A stretch of DNA of 64,000 nucleotides from positions 166,613,366-166,677,365 of the forward strand of contig CM041295.1 in assembly GCA_023052935.1 (NCBI GenBank). Reading direction: 5' to 3'. This document shows, one piece after another, positions 20,691 to 32,397 of the stretch. This DNA is from Piezodorus guildinii. Its lineage: Eukaryota; Arthropoda; Insecta; Hemiptera; Pentatomidae. The notes under the pieces were generated by a model. It was given only the letters and a program-made list of their open reading frames with translations, was not told where the DNA came from and did no database searches. Both the position numbers and the translations under genes were made by a program. How positions within the stretch are numbered: the stretch's first letter is position 1; every line of letters starts with the position of its first letter.

Positions 20691-23526
20691 TTGTTTTAGA
20701 ATCATCTTAGGACTATGTTCACACATAAAAATTTCTACAAGTAGAATAAAGATAAGACCATACAAGAAAAATAGAGCATGCTCATCATATAGAGCTGTGT
20801 AAGCTGTATTAGTTTAATGATGTTATGTGCAGTCCCTTTTGAGTTATTACCCTTTAATTATAAAATTAAATTTTCTCAACATCGAAATCTTTACAGCAGG
20901 TAAGATAATGACTGAGCTATATAAGAAAAAATAATCAAGGTGAATCTCTTTTCCTTATTAAACTTTTACCTCACTAAAAGTCTCAATTTTAGTAAATTTT
21001 CAAATTTTTTTCTACCACTTTCATCACTTAATTGTGAAGACAAAAGTTTTGTTTGGACTAAAATACAAAGCACGTCCTTATTATATTGTTACTTCTGTTT
21101 TGCTTTGATATATGCAAAATTATCAGAGTTACAGAGATTTTCTGAACACATGTTGCCAGCTCTGAAAAATACAGTTTTAAATTGAGGAAAGAATAGAGAA
21201 TAACTGGTAAAAAATAAAAAATATTGAAGAGCAAAATTAATTAAAATTGGAAGATATCAAATGGATTGACTCCTTTCACTTTAACTTACCTATATATGAA
21301 ATATATAGTGAGGGAAAGTATTGCGATTGTGAACATTTTCTAATTCCAGTTTTCAACAGAAATACAAGTTTTAGGGTCCCCTGAGTCCAAGTAACCAAGT
21401 CCCGCAAAAAGGTCTGTGTGTGGTAACTCTAGGGCAAAAACGAAAAATCAAACGGAACTGAAATTTCATATTTAAGACTAATATACGCCCGAGATGTTAC
21501 AACAACTTTTTTAATAAATTCGGCTGAACTATGCATTTTGCACCTTTTTATAATTTTCTCAAAAATGGCTAAAAACGATTTTGATTAAACTCGATTTATG
21601 GATGTAAAATTAAATGGGCTTTAATATGATGTAGGTTTCATTCTGATTGAAATAGAATGACAGGACTTAAATGCCAATATTTTAAATTTTCTTCATCTAA
21701 AGTACCTTTAATTCTATAAAAATAACTATATTATCTTGTTACCATTGATAATTAACAGCTAAATATGCATGTTGAGTGAATTTGATAAATAACTAAAGGA
21801 GAAAACTGAACAAATATTTTTTTATACATTTTTTGTGTTTGTGAACACAACAATAGTAATATATATGTATAATATACCATTGGACAGCTAAAGATTTTAG
21901 AAAAAATATTATCTGATACAAGGAATCATAAAGGGTAATGGAGAGTGATGAAAAGCCGATAAAACTAACTGTTGTTTGGGTTCCTGAAAAGGGAAATTCA
22001 TGTTGACCATGCTGCAATCTGGCGGCTTGCCAATGAAGCACAGCGCACCAATTTTGTTTTTGAACATAAGAACAGTAATATAGACTTATAATATACCGTT
22101 TGAAAAAGAAAGACTAGAAAATATATTTTCTTATACACAAGCTTGTAAAATTGAATAAAGAGTGATAAAAAGCCGATAAAACTAACTGATTATTTTAGAT
22201 AATAACATAAGAGTTTTTAATAAAACACATGTTTCTATATGAATTCAATTTAATTAATTCTTTAATGGTTTCACTGGTTTTTATCGCAAACTGTATTTGG
22301 AAAATCTTCAATCGATTTTAAAAACGGAGGTAAGTGAAAGTTGTGTGTTGCCCGCACCAGATTTTTTATAATAGATTCTGATAGTTCAGGTAATCTAACA
22401 TATTTCCCAGAGAGTAGTTAACTTTGGTTCTATGAATTTAGATATTAATTACAGTTGTTTTTAAAAATAGATATGATAAAATCTTGGAACAAGAAGAAAC
22501 AATAAATTTTGATCTGCAAAATACTCTTCTGAAAATAAGGAAGCAATATATTTATTTTATAATGAAGCATATTTTTTCTTCTTTTAAGAAATTTCCAATA
22601 AAATGTGTGCAGCTTTGGAATTTTTTATTTTTTAAAGTTTCAAAAATTTTAAAGAATATTTCTGGGCTTCCATTTTTTTAACTACTGGGAAAAAAAACTG
22701 AGGGAATTTCCTTGGATTCTAAAAGGAAGTTATTAATGCACACAAAATTCAATTTTTAAATGATAAGACTTATATAGTTAGGAAAGAAAATGTCGCCCAA
22801 TTTATATACAACATTGACAAGCATTGGACATTTTTTTTTTTTTTTTGCATGTTCATTCATGTCCAAAAATATTAGATAAATTGTTTTAAATAGTTGAGAA
22901 ATTTTGAGATTCATATTAATCAACAATAATCATTATAATTTAAATGTTTTTAATTCCATCATAAAATGAAGTCATATTAAATTAATTAAACAATAAAAGC
23001 CTCATTTTTATTTCTTTGTGACAAACACATCAATTCCATTTGAAAATTATATCCATTGAATTTCGTCCTCCAAGAGAATGGACGTGATAATAGACCAACC
23101 AAAGTACATGGTTTCTAGAGAACAAGCACTAAATGCAAACAAGTCCGATTTGGGAAGTAAATATTCAAGAAAGTTAATAACATTGTAAACTTTAGTTACT
23201 TTGAAGATCAATGAATAAACAACAGTGTAAAACATTGCTAAAGTTCTGAGAAATGGACAAAAGCGAGTCAAAAGAATCAGTTACATAAATTCATAAAAGA
23301 AAGATCTACCCATTGATATCTACTATAATTTTATTCCAATATTTATTACCAGTTATTTTCTTATTCCTGTTAGTAATAATCTTTATTACTTTTATGTTCT
23401 TTTTTACTTTTATACACTTATTTTATTTATTTCTTTTCTGGTTGCTATTACATTTTTTCTTGGATCTGATGGAGCCAGAAAACATATATTCTAACTGTTC
23501 ATTGAACATTTATAAATATTACTTAC
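20691..23526. other. Non-coding intron sequence with a local duplication
   Basis: No coding sequence supported. A roughly 218-bp direct duplication lies at 21850-22185. A gtgagggaaagtattg phrase at about 21310 recurs as gtaagggaaagtattg at about 45786, in each case beside an inverted tata-rich block. Poly(T) at 22831-22847. Confidence 0.5.
21850..22185. repeat. Local direct duplication, about 218 bp period
   Basis: Blocks agtaatata...ataatatacc (21855 and 22074) and agccgataaaactaact (21954 and 22171) recur with a spacing of 217-219 bp. The two copies are diverged, so the duplication is not recent. Confidence 0.75.
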
Positions 23527-23638
23527 TCTGAGGGTATTTGTGACTGGATAAACATTGACATAGAATCTTTAGCTAATGCAGTATTATTCGAGCTAATATC
23601 AGAAATAATATCATCAGGATCCGTAATAGTAATAGAAT
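23527..23638 (-). CDS. NEMF: NEMF exon H (linker)
   Basis: Acceptor TTTTAG precedes 23638. The donor is a consensus GTAAGT after 23527. Two bases complete the codon split with exon G, followed by 36 codons (ITDPDDIISDISSNNTALAK and more, ending QSQIPS) and two trailing bases. Without splicing the frame meets a stop two bases after the donor, which supports the boundary. The peptide is acidic and low in conservation, in the linker after NFACT-R. Confidence comes mainly from splice sites and phase. Confidence 0.8.
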
Positions 23639-23639
23639 C

Positions 23640-24120
23640 TAAAATAAAAACATAAAAGTCCAAAATTAAAATAAATCATGTAATTAGCACAATTCTGAAC
23701 ATTAACTGAAAAATGTGATATATTATTATTTATGATGTCTAAACACTCATTTTAAAGACTAAAAATTAATTTTTAATGAAACCTTTAACTTTGATAAATT
23801 AAATATTCATACATTCATTCTTATAACTAAATAAATAAATGTTTTTTATTTAACCATTCAAACATTATACTGACTATTTAATTAACCATTATGGAAGGAA
23901 ATGGATAAAGAATTAACAAGGTACCACCAATGATAAAGTACTTTTCAAAGGAAGCAATATTATAAGAAGGGATACAAAAATTGGTAGGTTGAGATCTTGT
24001 ATTAAAGAGCTGAATCGAAAAAACACAAAATTAGGAAGTCAAGAATGTAAGATGGATTTTTGGTTCTCAAAAATTTGGGATACCTAGATGGAATCAAATT
24101 CAAAATTAGGATATACGTGG
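23640..24120. other. Non-coding intron sequence
   Basis: Nothing recognised in the start of the intron between NEMF exons G and H (in genomic order) before the mariner relic at 24125. Confidence 0.5.
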
Positions 24121-24124
24121 GTGA

Positions 24125-25165
24125 ATCAAATATAAACGAGACTTATTTTTTAATTTTTTTATTTTTACTTTGAACACAAAGAAAAGTACACCTCATTTTT
24201 CTACATAGTCTCCTGATTTGGAAATACATGTTTACTTACATTGGTAAATACATAGGTAACTTTCCAATCCTGTGCTCATAGAATGAAGTAGGTTGTGTCT
24301 TCAGCCAATTGAGCACGTAGGCTTCAACCTTATCGTCACTGACGAATCTCTGACCTCCCAAAGCTTCCTTGAGTGGGCCAAACAGGTGAAAGTCTCATGG
24401 TGATAAGTCTGGACTGTAGGGAGGGTGTTCCAGCATCTCCCAGCCCAGTTGCTCCAATTTTTCTCTCGTCAGCAACGCAGTATGCGGGCGAGCATTGTCC
24501 TGAAGGAGAATCACTTCTCTCATCGGTAGATCCCTCCTTTTGCGGCAATATGCAAGTCTGACTTCATTCAAAATGCCGCAGTAGTATGCGACATAGATAG
24601 CCCTGTGTTCATGCAAAAAATCAAGATGCAGCAAGCCACGCTGGTCAAAAAACACGGAAGCCAAAACCACAAATGTGACTTGGCTTTCACTGGTCCAGGT
24701 TCCCCTTTCAGTCTCCACTCCATACTCGCTTGTTTTGATTCAGGGGTGTAATGGTGCACCCAAGTTTCATCACAGGTGATAATGTGAGTGAGAAATGAGG
24801 CTCCCACAGTCTGAAATCTTGCAAGAAGACCTTCACAGACCTGCAAACGGTTCAGCTTCTGCTCAGCTGTGAGAAGTCGAGAAACCCACCTGGCTACCTA
24901 CCCTAGCTCCTCTGTAAGTATGGAAAAAGTGCTATATCCCAACATCACTTGCAATGGCACTGGTGGTTAGACGTCTGTCACCTTCAATAAGCTGTAGAAC
25001 ACAGCTGATGTTGTCTGCTGTGATGCTGGAGCGGGGTCTGCGGTCATGGCTTTCATTCTGAACACGATCACGACCCTCCAGAAACTGTTAATGCCATGTG
25101 AACACTCTGGCACGAGAAAGTGTCTCTTCCCCGAACTGTACAGTCAACCTTCTCAAGATTGGCTG
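24125..25165 (-). pseudogene. mariner transposase remnant with SETMAR-like wording
   Basis: Reading leftwards from about 25160, the segments are VQFGEETLSRARVFTWH, the HDRRPRSSITADN block, LQLIEGDRRLTTSAIASDVG, then VCEGLLARFQTVGASF, ITCDETWVHHYTPESKQAS (first catalytic Asp), LLQDNARPHTALLTREKLEQ (second Asp, about 24470-24530), HPPYSPDLSP and FHLFGPLKEALGGQRF. This is a nearly full-length mariner transposase with several frameshifts and stops. Its 5' end is cut at about 25165 by the Penelope-like repeat. Confidence 0.88.
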
Positions 25166-25168
25166 TAA

Positions 25169-25210
25169 TGCCCTGATGATGGCTCACAAGCTTGAGCCGA
25201 AACGTTGGCA
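25169..25210 (+). ncRNA. Hammerhead ribozyme, canonical core (PLE-2 terminal repeat)
   Basis: The core boxes CTGATGA (25173-25179) and GAAAC (25199-25203) flank a stem II of TGGCTC / GAGCC with an 8-9 base loop. Stem I is TGCC (25169-25172) pairing with GGCA (25207-25210). The cleavage triplet is GTT. Stem III is only the minimal AC/GT, as in the short hammerheads of Penelope-like elements, which are thought to act as dimers. It abuts PLE-2 coding sequence that lies on the opposite strand, so it sits in an inverted terminal repeat. Confidence 0.82.
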
Positions 25211-26818
25211 AAATTAAAAAAATGTCAAAAAATGACTGATTCCTGACTATTCCACCTATAATAAGGTTTTTAATTAATTGGTCAGGAAAATTATTAGAGT
25301 TTAGGATTTTTTCTAGTCGGGTTAAGTTATCTTGGTGAAATTTTGTATCGGAAAGTGTTAAGGAACGGTGTATGAGGTGTATAAATTGGAGTCGAGGATG
25401 GTAAGAGTTGAAAGAAGTCAAGATATTAGGGATGACTTTGGGGTTGAGGATCAGGAAAAGGTCATCAACATATTTTTTAATGAAAAAAATATCTGAGGAA
25501 AAGTTAGGTAGAACGGTGTCAAGAAGGTGATTGAGGACGATGTTGGAGAGATCAGGAGCAAGACAGTTTCCCATGGCTAAACCCGAAATTTGTTTATAAA
25601 ATTTCTCTTGGAAACATAGGTAGCCAGAGTTACAGCACAGAGAGAGGGATTCAAGGTATTCACATATTCCTCAATATGTAGAGATTTCAGTTCTTCAAGG
25701 AGTTGCTGTGAATTTTGGATGTCATATGGGTTGTTTTGGCTGAGTTTTTGTAAGGGAGAGAGAAGGAATGAACTGAGTTTAGAGGATGGTGAGTTGATAT
25801 TTGAAATTATGGGACGTAAAGGGTTTCCTGGTTTATGGATTTTAGGTAAGCCGTAACATCGGGGGGGCAACTGAATTATAGGAGATGAGGTTTTAGTAGG
25901 TAGAGAGAGTGATCTGTTTGGATTCGTGGAGATATTTTAAATGCTGGTTAAATTTAGTGGTGAGAGAGGATGTAGGATCGCGTTTGGTTGGAAGGTATGT
26001 GGTTTGGTCAGAAAGAAGGGATTTTAGTTTTTCATGGTATTCTGCCCGGTCCATGATAACGGTTTTGTTTCCTTTATCTGCACGGGTGACTATTATATGG
26101 TTATTGGTCTTGAGAAAGGATCGGGTAGAGGATAGGTCCTTAGTAAATTGAGGTGAAAATGGAGAAGGGTTGGACGGAGGGTTTTGAAGGTAATCGTTAA
26201 TATTAGAGGTCCGGGAACGGGAAATCATTCGTTTTTCTTCGTCAGGAATCAAAAGAGTGTCCTTATGGATGAATTCAAGGTCGGTTATAAGAGATGGTAT
26301 TAGTTTTTTTGAATTGGTAAATGGGATATTGAAATTTGGATCTAAACTGAGAATATTGTTGACATGTTGGGGGAGTTTAACGGAGGAGATGTTATGAACC
26401 CAATCAGGATCCCCGGAAGGATATATCTTATTCGCGTTAAAGTTTTCTTGAAGCTGTTTAAATTTATTTGCTAATATACATTTTTTCTTTGATTTATGAG
26501 ATAGATAGATATTATTATTGCACGAGTTAATTAAGGAAATATCGTCAGTAGAGAGAAGGGAATGGAAGGAGTTAAATAAATAATTAATTTTTTTTTTTTA
26601 CTGATTGAATGAGGAAAATTGTTTCTTTGATATGTAGGTTAAGGAGTGATTTTTTAAGGCGGAATTGGATGGATTCAAGTTTTGAGAGAAATTTTTTGTT
26701 AACATTGAAGTGGTTAGAATTGTTGGAAATGAAATGGGGGAATAAAGAATGGGAGCGGCATTTTAGAAGGAAAATGAACGACTCCACTTTGTTGGCTAAT
26801 TGTTTATGAAGATGGGAA
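25211..26818 (-). pseudogene. Penelope-like element PLE-2, reverse transcriptase
   Basis: Read leftwards from about 26787, the motifs are NKTVIMDRAEYHEKLKSLL, then PPRCYGLPKIHKPGNPLRPI (the PKIHK motif diagnostic of Penelope-like RT, about 25865-25810), a frameshift near 25620, then AMGNCLAPDLSNIVLNHLL (about 25590-25530) and FIKKYVDDLFLILNPK (catalytic DD, about 25485-25440). The frame ends near QLIKNLI before the terminal repeat. No GIY-YIG domain is visible. Frame changes at about 25893 and 25620 inactivate it. Confidence 0.88.
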
Positions 26819-28153
26819 ATACGGTAAGTTCACAACATCCCGACGCCGATTCATTACGCGACATCAGAAAGTAAAAAACCTCTTCTTAACCATATTTCCC
26901 ATCTTCATAAACAATTAGCCAACAAAGAGGAGTCGCTCATTTTCCTTCTAAAATGCCGCTCCCATTCTTTATTCCCCCATTTCATTTCCAACAATTCTAA
27001 CAATTGTTTATGAAGATGGGAAATATGGTTAAGAAGAGGTTTTTTTGTTAGATGTTATGAACCCAATCAGGATAACCAGAAGGATATATCTTATTCGCGT
27101 TAAAGTTTTCTTGAAGCTGTTTAAATTTATTTGCTAATACACATTTTTTCTTTGATTTATGAGATAGATATTATTACTGCACGAGTTTATAATCGGCGTC
27201 CGGATGAAGAGTACATATCTTAGATGTGATGGTTTCCGAAGCTCACAACATCCGGACGCCGATTCATCACTTTCTGTTACTTCATCTCCAGTAACAATCA
27301 CAGCGACTCCTCTTTGTTAGCTAATTGTTTATGAAGATGGGAAATACGGTTAATAAGAGGTTTTTTATCAGGATATGTTGATTTTAGAATTACAGAAGAG
27401 TTTACCTCAGATCTAGTGTTACTTTCTGATGTCGCGTAATGAATCGGCGTCGGGATGTTGTGAACTTACCGTATTTCCCATCTTCATAAACAATTAGCCA
27501 ACAAAGTGGAGTCGCTCATTTTCCTTCTAAAATGCTGCTCCCATTCTTTATTCCCCCATTTCATTTCCAACAATTCTAACCACTTCAATGTTAACAAAAA
27601 ATTTCTCTCAAAACTTGAATCCATCCAATTCCGCCTTAAAAAATCACTCCTTAACCTACATATCAAAGAAACAATTTTCCTCATTCAATCAGTAAAAAAA
27701 AAAAATTAATTATTTATTTAACTCCTTCCATTCCCTTCTCTCTACTGACGATATTTCCTTAATTAACTCGTGCAATAATAATATCTATCTATCTCATAAA
27801 TCAAAGAAAAAATGTATATTAGCAAATAAATTTAAACAGCTTCAAGAAAACTTTAACGCGAATAAGATATATCCTTCCGGGGATCCTGATTGGGTTCATA
27901 ACATCTCCTCCGTTAAACTCCCCCAACATGTCAACAATATTCTCAGTTTAGATCCAAATTGCAATATCCCATTTACCAATTCAAAAAAACTAATACCATC
28001 TCTTATAACCGACCTTGAATTCATCCATAAGGACACTCTTTTGATTCCTGACGAAGAAAAACGAATGATTTCCCGTTCCCGGACCTCTAATATTACCGAT
28101 TATCTTCAAAACCCTCCGTCCAACCCTTCTCCATTTTCACCTCAATTTACTAA
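26140..28153. repeat. Large palindrome built from PLE-2
   Basis: The segment 26140-26872 is repeated in inverted orientation at 27424-28153 with very high identity. For example, the 66-67-codon frames at 26584-26787 (minus) and 27506-27709 (plus) differ at about three residues. The centre (26873-27423) holds further short inverted copies, including a cggcgtccgga hairpin near 27188-27270. This head-to-head arrangement suggests tandem or inverted Penelope insertion, or an inversion duplication. Confidence 0.9.
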
Positions 28154-28230
28154 AAGCGACTCCTCTCCGAAGCTATACATATCCATATGGAAAAAGATCG
28201 AGTACCCGTCAATCATAAATTAGACAAAGA
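27484..28230 (+). pseudogene. PLE-2 N-terminal region, inverted second copy
   Basis: The plus-strand translation repeats the PLE-2 N-terminal segment: SLIFLLKCCSHSLFPHF, KKFLSKLESIQFRLKKSLL, LIPDEEKRMISRSRTSN and NPPSNPSPFSPQFTK. Similarity to the left copy stops at 28153, after which the sequence is unrelated to PLE-2. The RT domain is absent from this copy. Confidence 0.8.
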
Positions 28231-28459
28231 AATAATCTCTCCCTTGTATGCCAACATCTTCCGTCTCCTTAAATTATAACTTTATTACTTTATTGTACAA
28301 ATTGCTTGGGTAATTTATATTTTATTTACTGTATATTTATCTTTTCATTTATAACACCTCTGGTTTTTGTTTTTGTTATTTATTTATTTTATTTTATTTT
28401 TTATTATATGCCTCAAGGATCTTTTACATACCTCAGATTCTAGTGTTTATAATTTTCTT

Positions 28460-28830
28460 TTAAAAATTTTGCAGTTTTTGACCATAAACGGCATGACACC
28501 GATTGTCCACCCTCCCTATTCACCGGATTTAGCCCCCTGTGATTTCTTTTTGTTCCCCAGACTCAAAAGGGAGATGAAAAGAAAGCATTTTGCAACTGTG
28601 GAGGAGATAAAACAAAAATTGCTGGGAGGCATAAAGAACATCCCAATAAGTGAATTTAAAAACTGGTTTGAACAATGGAACGATCGTTTGAAGAAATACA
28701 TCGCCGTCAATGAAGAGTACTTTGAAGGTAATAAAAATGTGGTGTAAAAATATCAAGAAATAAAGAAGTTATGACTAATTTCCCATTTGTTTGTTTGTTT
28801 TTTTTGTCCCCCCACGTATTATTTCCCACT
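28460..28830 (+). pseudogene. mariner transposase C-terminal remnant
   Basis: An open stretch ends with PPYSPDLAPCDFFLFPRLKR (about 28505-28565), then FATVEEIKQKLLGGIKNIP and WFEQWNDRLKKYIAVNEEYFEG (about 28670-28728). These are the last third of a mariner transposase of the type with SPDLAPCDFFLFP. About 60-90 bp after the stop a ccccccacgtatta block may be part of the terminal inverted repeat. The N-terminal two thirds are missing. It differs from the mariner at 24125-25165. Confidence 0.85.
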
Positions 28831-28983
28831 TTGATTATGGCCATGTGGTATATTATTGTCTCTTGATTGTACTTGATCAAAGAGTAAGTATAATAAAAAT
28901 ATCTAATCAGATTTATAAATATAAAAAAATATTTAAAATCATAGAAATATAAAATGCTTCAATCACAAACACGCCTTTCATAC

Positions 28984-29087
28984 ATTTTTCAAATAAATCT
29001 AATATACCATCTTCAGGAGCAGTGTTCATGTCATTCAATTCAAGACAATTGTCCTCAGATATTTTTATTTTTCTTTCATTTAAATGC
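28984..29087 (-). CDS. NEMF: NEMF exon G (end of NFACT-R region)
   Basis: Acceptor TTTTTTCAG precedes 29087. The best donor is GTATGA after 28984. The exon has one base, 34 codons (HLNERKIKISEDNCLELN ... LDLFEK) and one trailing base. The N-terminal HLNERKIK aligns with the HRGERKVR-type segment that directly follows FLFKVDES in NEMF proteins, so the join with exon F is well supported. The alternative donor after AAAGGC at about 28975 is possible but would change the phase. Confidence 0.88.
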
Positions 29088-29089
29088 CT

Positions 29090-30760
29090 GAAAAAATAAA
29101 TCATAATAAAAATAATATGAATAGATCAGAGTAAGAAGCTTAAAGTCACAAAAATAAAAAAAGTTATTAAGAGATGAAAAAAGAAAAAAAGTTATCACTT
29201 TTGGCATTGTCCAGGTCTCAAAGTTTCCAGAGAAAGATGAAGTTCAAAATGAACATCAAGAGAAATCAACTGCTACATTATACCTAAAACGTTTAGAGTC
29301 AGCATTTTCCAATCACTAGTTAGAGAATATTTTGTTTTCTTATGAATTTTGAGAGGCTTTAGGTCTTGTTAAAGAGTAAGGAACCTTCAACGTATTTCGT
29401 TAAATTCCAATCTTATTTAGTAATAGAAAGTTTTCTAACCAAAACAAAGCACATTTATTATTTTAATACAACTTTTTTATCAACAATATTAACAGCCATT
29501 TTTTTACAAGTAGGTTACTTTTTGGTTAGCCACCTGGTACACATTTTATAAATTATATATTAATAAATTTAGTGAAAATATCAAAAATAGTTACTAACAT
29601 AAATATGAAATGTACAAATTATGTGACCAAGCGGCTAACGCAATTTATGTTTGCGGAGTGTGCACTCCGCTACAAACCCATTTTATAAAGGCTAAGTTGA
29701 GCCAGGAGTAAACAGTTAAGTTCCATGGTTTTAACTCTTATCAATCCCTCATATTTACAAATTAAGGATCTCCTTATCTACAAATTTACTTTTCAATATT
29801 TTGAGGAAAGTGAGATAAACTGAATAAATTGATAACAATAAACATTTGCATGCACATCCATGTAGTTAATATATAAATAAATACTGTGAAATCCACAGAA
29901 AAAAAAAGTTGTTGGCAAGACAGGAGGGACTAGTTGCTAAGCTTGAATGCTTAATGATAGAGCTAAAGAAACATGTGTGAGGTTTTAAGCTCCTTGCCTC
30001 TAACTTCATTTACCTTTGGCCATTTTGACTCTTTTTCATTATTTGGAGATCTATACTAGATAGCCCCAGGTATAACATCATTAGCTTACCTCTTTCCTAA
30101 TGAAAGCGATGAAAAGCTCAGAGAGAGAGAGAGAGAGAGAGAGAGGGAGTAAATAATTTCCTATCCTGAAGTAAACATTGATTCATACAACTCATAGTGG
30201 ATCGCCTGGAGCGTAAAAATCATACAAACCAAATCATACAATATAAACCACTCTTCATTTATCATGCACGAATTAAACAAAACTACCAGGTTTTACTTCT
30301 GGTGGAGATGCAAAAGTTGCGGAAGCTTCGTATAATGTCTTTGTATGAAGCACAAAAGCCTAAAGAATGACAAATATAAATATAAATAACTTTTTTGGAG
30401 CCAAATTTTCTATGAAACATTACAGCCAAAGTAATATGCAAAGGTGATAGAAATCATCTTGTTCGTACAGCAGATATTACAGCATGCGCGATGGATTGAC
30501 ATTTTTTTCATAAGCAGGAATTGTGTCTACCTTATTTTTTTTTTTTTATCTTTTAAAATTATTTCTGACAATAAAAACATTAAATATTGCGGAATCGACT
30601 CATCAATATCTTTAAGCATTTTGTCATTTGCTGTGTAATTTTCATTATCGTAAACTTGAGCTTTTATGTACCTTCTTATAATTTCGCTGGCCAATTTTGA
30701 TACGTGAAATTACGTTTCTTTTCTATTATCGTGTATTTGATTGTACCAATTTTCTGTTAA
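29090..30760. other. Non-coding intron sequence
   Basis: No gene found between NEMF exons F and G in this stretch. It contains a (GA)n microsatellite at 30117-30147 and a short GC hairpin (tgcggagtg / cactccgc) at about 29652-29670. Confidence 0.5.
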
Positions 30761-30764
30761 TCTA

Positions 30765-31061
30765 TCATGGTTGATTAAAAAAAGTATATATGATGGTATT
30801 GGATCCAAATTTATTTGAAATAACAATGTCATCGTGATAGCGGTCTATGAGTCGTTTTCTAATAGTCTTTTCATCCGGAATGTACTCTGTAGTTATGACA
30901 TTTTTCAACTCTTGCAAGGTGAATTGGCAGTCGTCATTCTCTTCTATGTACTTATATATTTGCTCTATTGCCGTATCAATCATCACATTTCTTGGACTAA
31001 TTTCTAAGCAAAAAATACACTTCTGCCAATTTGAAACGGGTGGATTACAAAATGGCGGCAA
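30765..31061 (-). pseudogene. N-terminal fragment of an unnamed transposon-associated protein
   Basis: A 98-codon frame begins PPFCNPPVSNWQKCIFCLE, with a paired-Cys motif CIFC, and continues MIDTAIEQIYKYIEENDDCQ and EYIPDEKTIRKRLIDRYHDD, then ends at a stop. From memory, a large uncharacterised protein family that is repetitive in arthropod genomes starts this way and ends with a PIN-like region and a Cys-rich tail. I cannot confirm this here. The segment at 44880-45665 may be the C-terminal half of the same family. A second, inverted, damaged copy of the first residues lies at 31716-31800. Confidence 0.5.
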
Positions 31062-31244
31062 TTCAAAAAAGGAATATCAATCTTTTCTAATATGATTATG
31101 GTAACTATTGTAAATAAAATAAAAATAAGAAGTTTCTCAGTTTCTGATTTTTTGTAAGACCCATATCTCTATAACTATTTGTCATACAGTCGTGTTTTAC
31201 AACCCAAATTAAAGGTAATTTAATTTTCTATATTAATTTGTACG

Positions 31245-31700
31245 TCAATTATCCTCATAGGATGAGCGGTTTTCATGATAATAGCCTTAATAATGTTAGA
31301 AAAGAATGATTTCTCGTTTTCCATAAAATTCTTTCTTTTTTTTTTTAATACCTCTATATAGATGAATATTGAACATAAAAATGTCTTTTATCACTCAAAT
31401 GAAAGCATAATAAATACTTGATGATTTACTTTATAATGATTATCCTCATAGGATGAGCAGTTTTCATGATAATAGCCTTAATAATGTTAGAAAAGAATGA
31501 TTTCTCGTTTTCCATAAAATTCTTTCTTTTTTTTTTTAATACCTCTATATAGATGAATATTGGATATAAAAATGTCTTTTACCACTCAAACGAAAGCTAA
31601 TGAAATACATGATGATTTACTTTATAACGATTATCATCATAGGATGAGCCATTTCTACGATAGTAACCATAATTATGTTAGAAAACAGTGATAGCTCGTG
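31245..31700. repeat. 191-bp tandem repeat, about 2.4 units
   Basis: The motif atc(c/a)tcataggatgagc starts at 31251, 31442 and 31633, a spacing of exactly 191 bp. The first two units are almost identical, including a ctttcttttttttttaatacc block. The third is shorter and diverged. The array ends at a ggccgccattttgtaatcc sequence that is the inverted counterpart of the start of the ORF at 30765-31061. Confidence 0.92.
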
Positions 31701-31715
31701 ATAATCCCTTTTTGA

Positions 31716-31800
31716 ACGGCCGCCATTTTGTAATCCACCCGTTCGTTTTGAGTTGGCAGACGTGTATTTTTTGCTTTACTTTGATAGATGCTTTGCATAA
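31716..31800 (+). pseudogene. Inverted damaged copy of the PPFCNPPV N-terminus
   Basis: The plus strand here can be read as PPFCNPPV followed in another frame by SWQTCIFC, matching the start of the minus-strand ORF at 31061. The two copies face each other across about 650 bp that includes the 191-bp tandem repeats. This could be the remains of an inverted-repeat element whose coding ends point outward and inward. Confidence 0.5.
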
Positions 31801-32397
31801 AACATACTAAAAATTTTGGTAATAGGTGGCATTTTTCGTTGCAGGCTCACGGACTATCCTCCCCGTTCACGTTTTACTACCTGTCCAAGGTCTCTACGGC
31901 CCTTCATAAACACAGGTTTCTCCAAAAGATGATTTTCTATACCTATTCAAGTCAAATTCAATGTATACATAAAATTAAAATTAAAAAAATGCTATTTGAA
32001 GTTCAATTATATACTGGAATATTAATTTTGTATCTTTTTTAAACTAAATAATGAAAAAATTAAAAGCACAAAAAATTTGTTGGTAAACTTTGCAAGTTAT
32101 AGTATAAAGAAAAAAATGTCACCTGAACCAAAAAAATTCATTCATTATAACCATTTTCCGAGATCAAAACCCCTGGGCGCTCCACTATCATTAAGTTTCT
32201 AAGGGCAAGGGACATGAATATGATGTAAAACCAGAAAAAAAGTCTTCTTAAAACTATATTTTTTTAAATTTGATAAAAAATAAACTTTGAACAAGTATGC
32301 CTTGACTTCATGGAAATGCATAATTTTATAAAAACTAAAATAATAAATGTGTATTTTTCCTTCCTAATGAGATATTTAAAAAATAAATTAAAAACAC

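Noticed and set aside
23313..23531. 72-codon Phe/Leu-rich frame
   Set aside because: T-rich intron sequence overlapping the end of NEMF exon H on the other strand. No signal peptide, conserved domain or splice context.
29634..29700. Possible tRNA-like segment with a cactccgc hairpin
   Set aside because: A short hairpin is present, but no cloverleaf and no clear A and B boxes at the right spacing.
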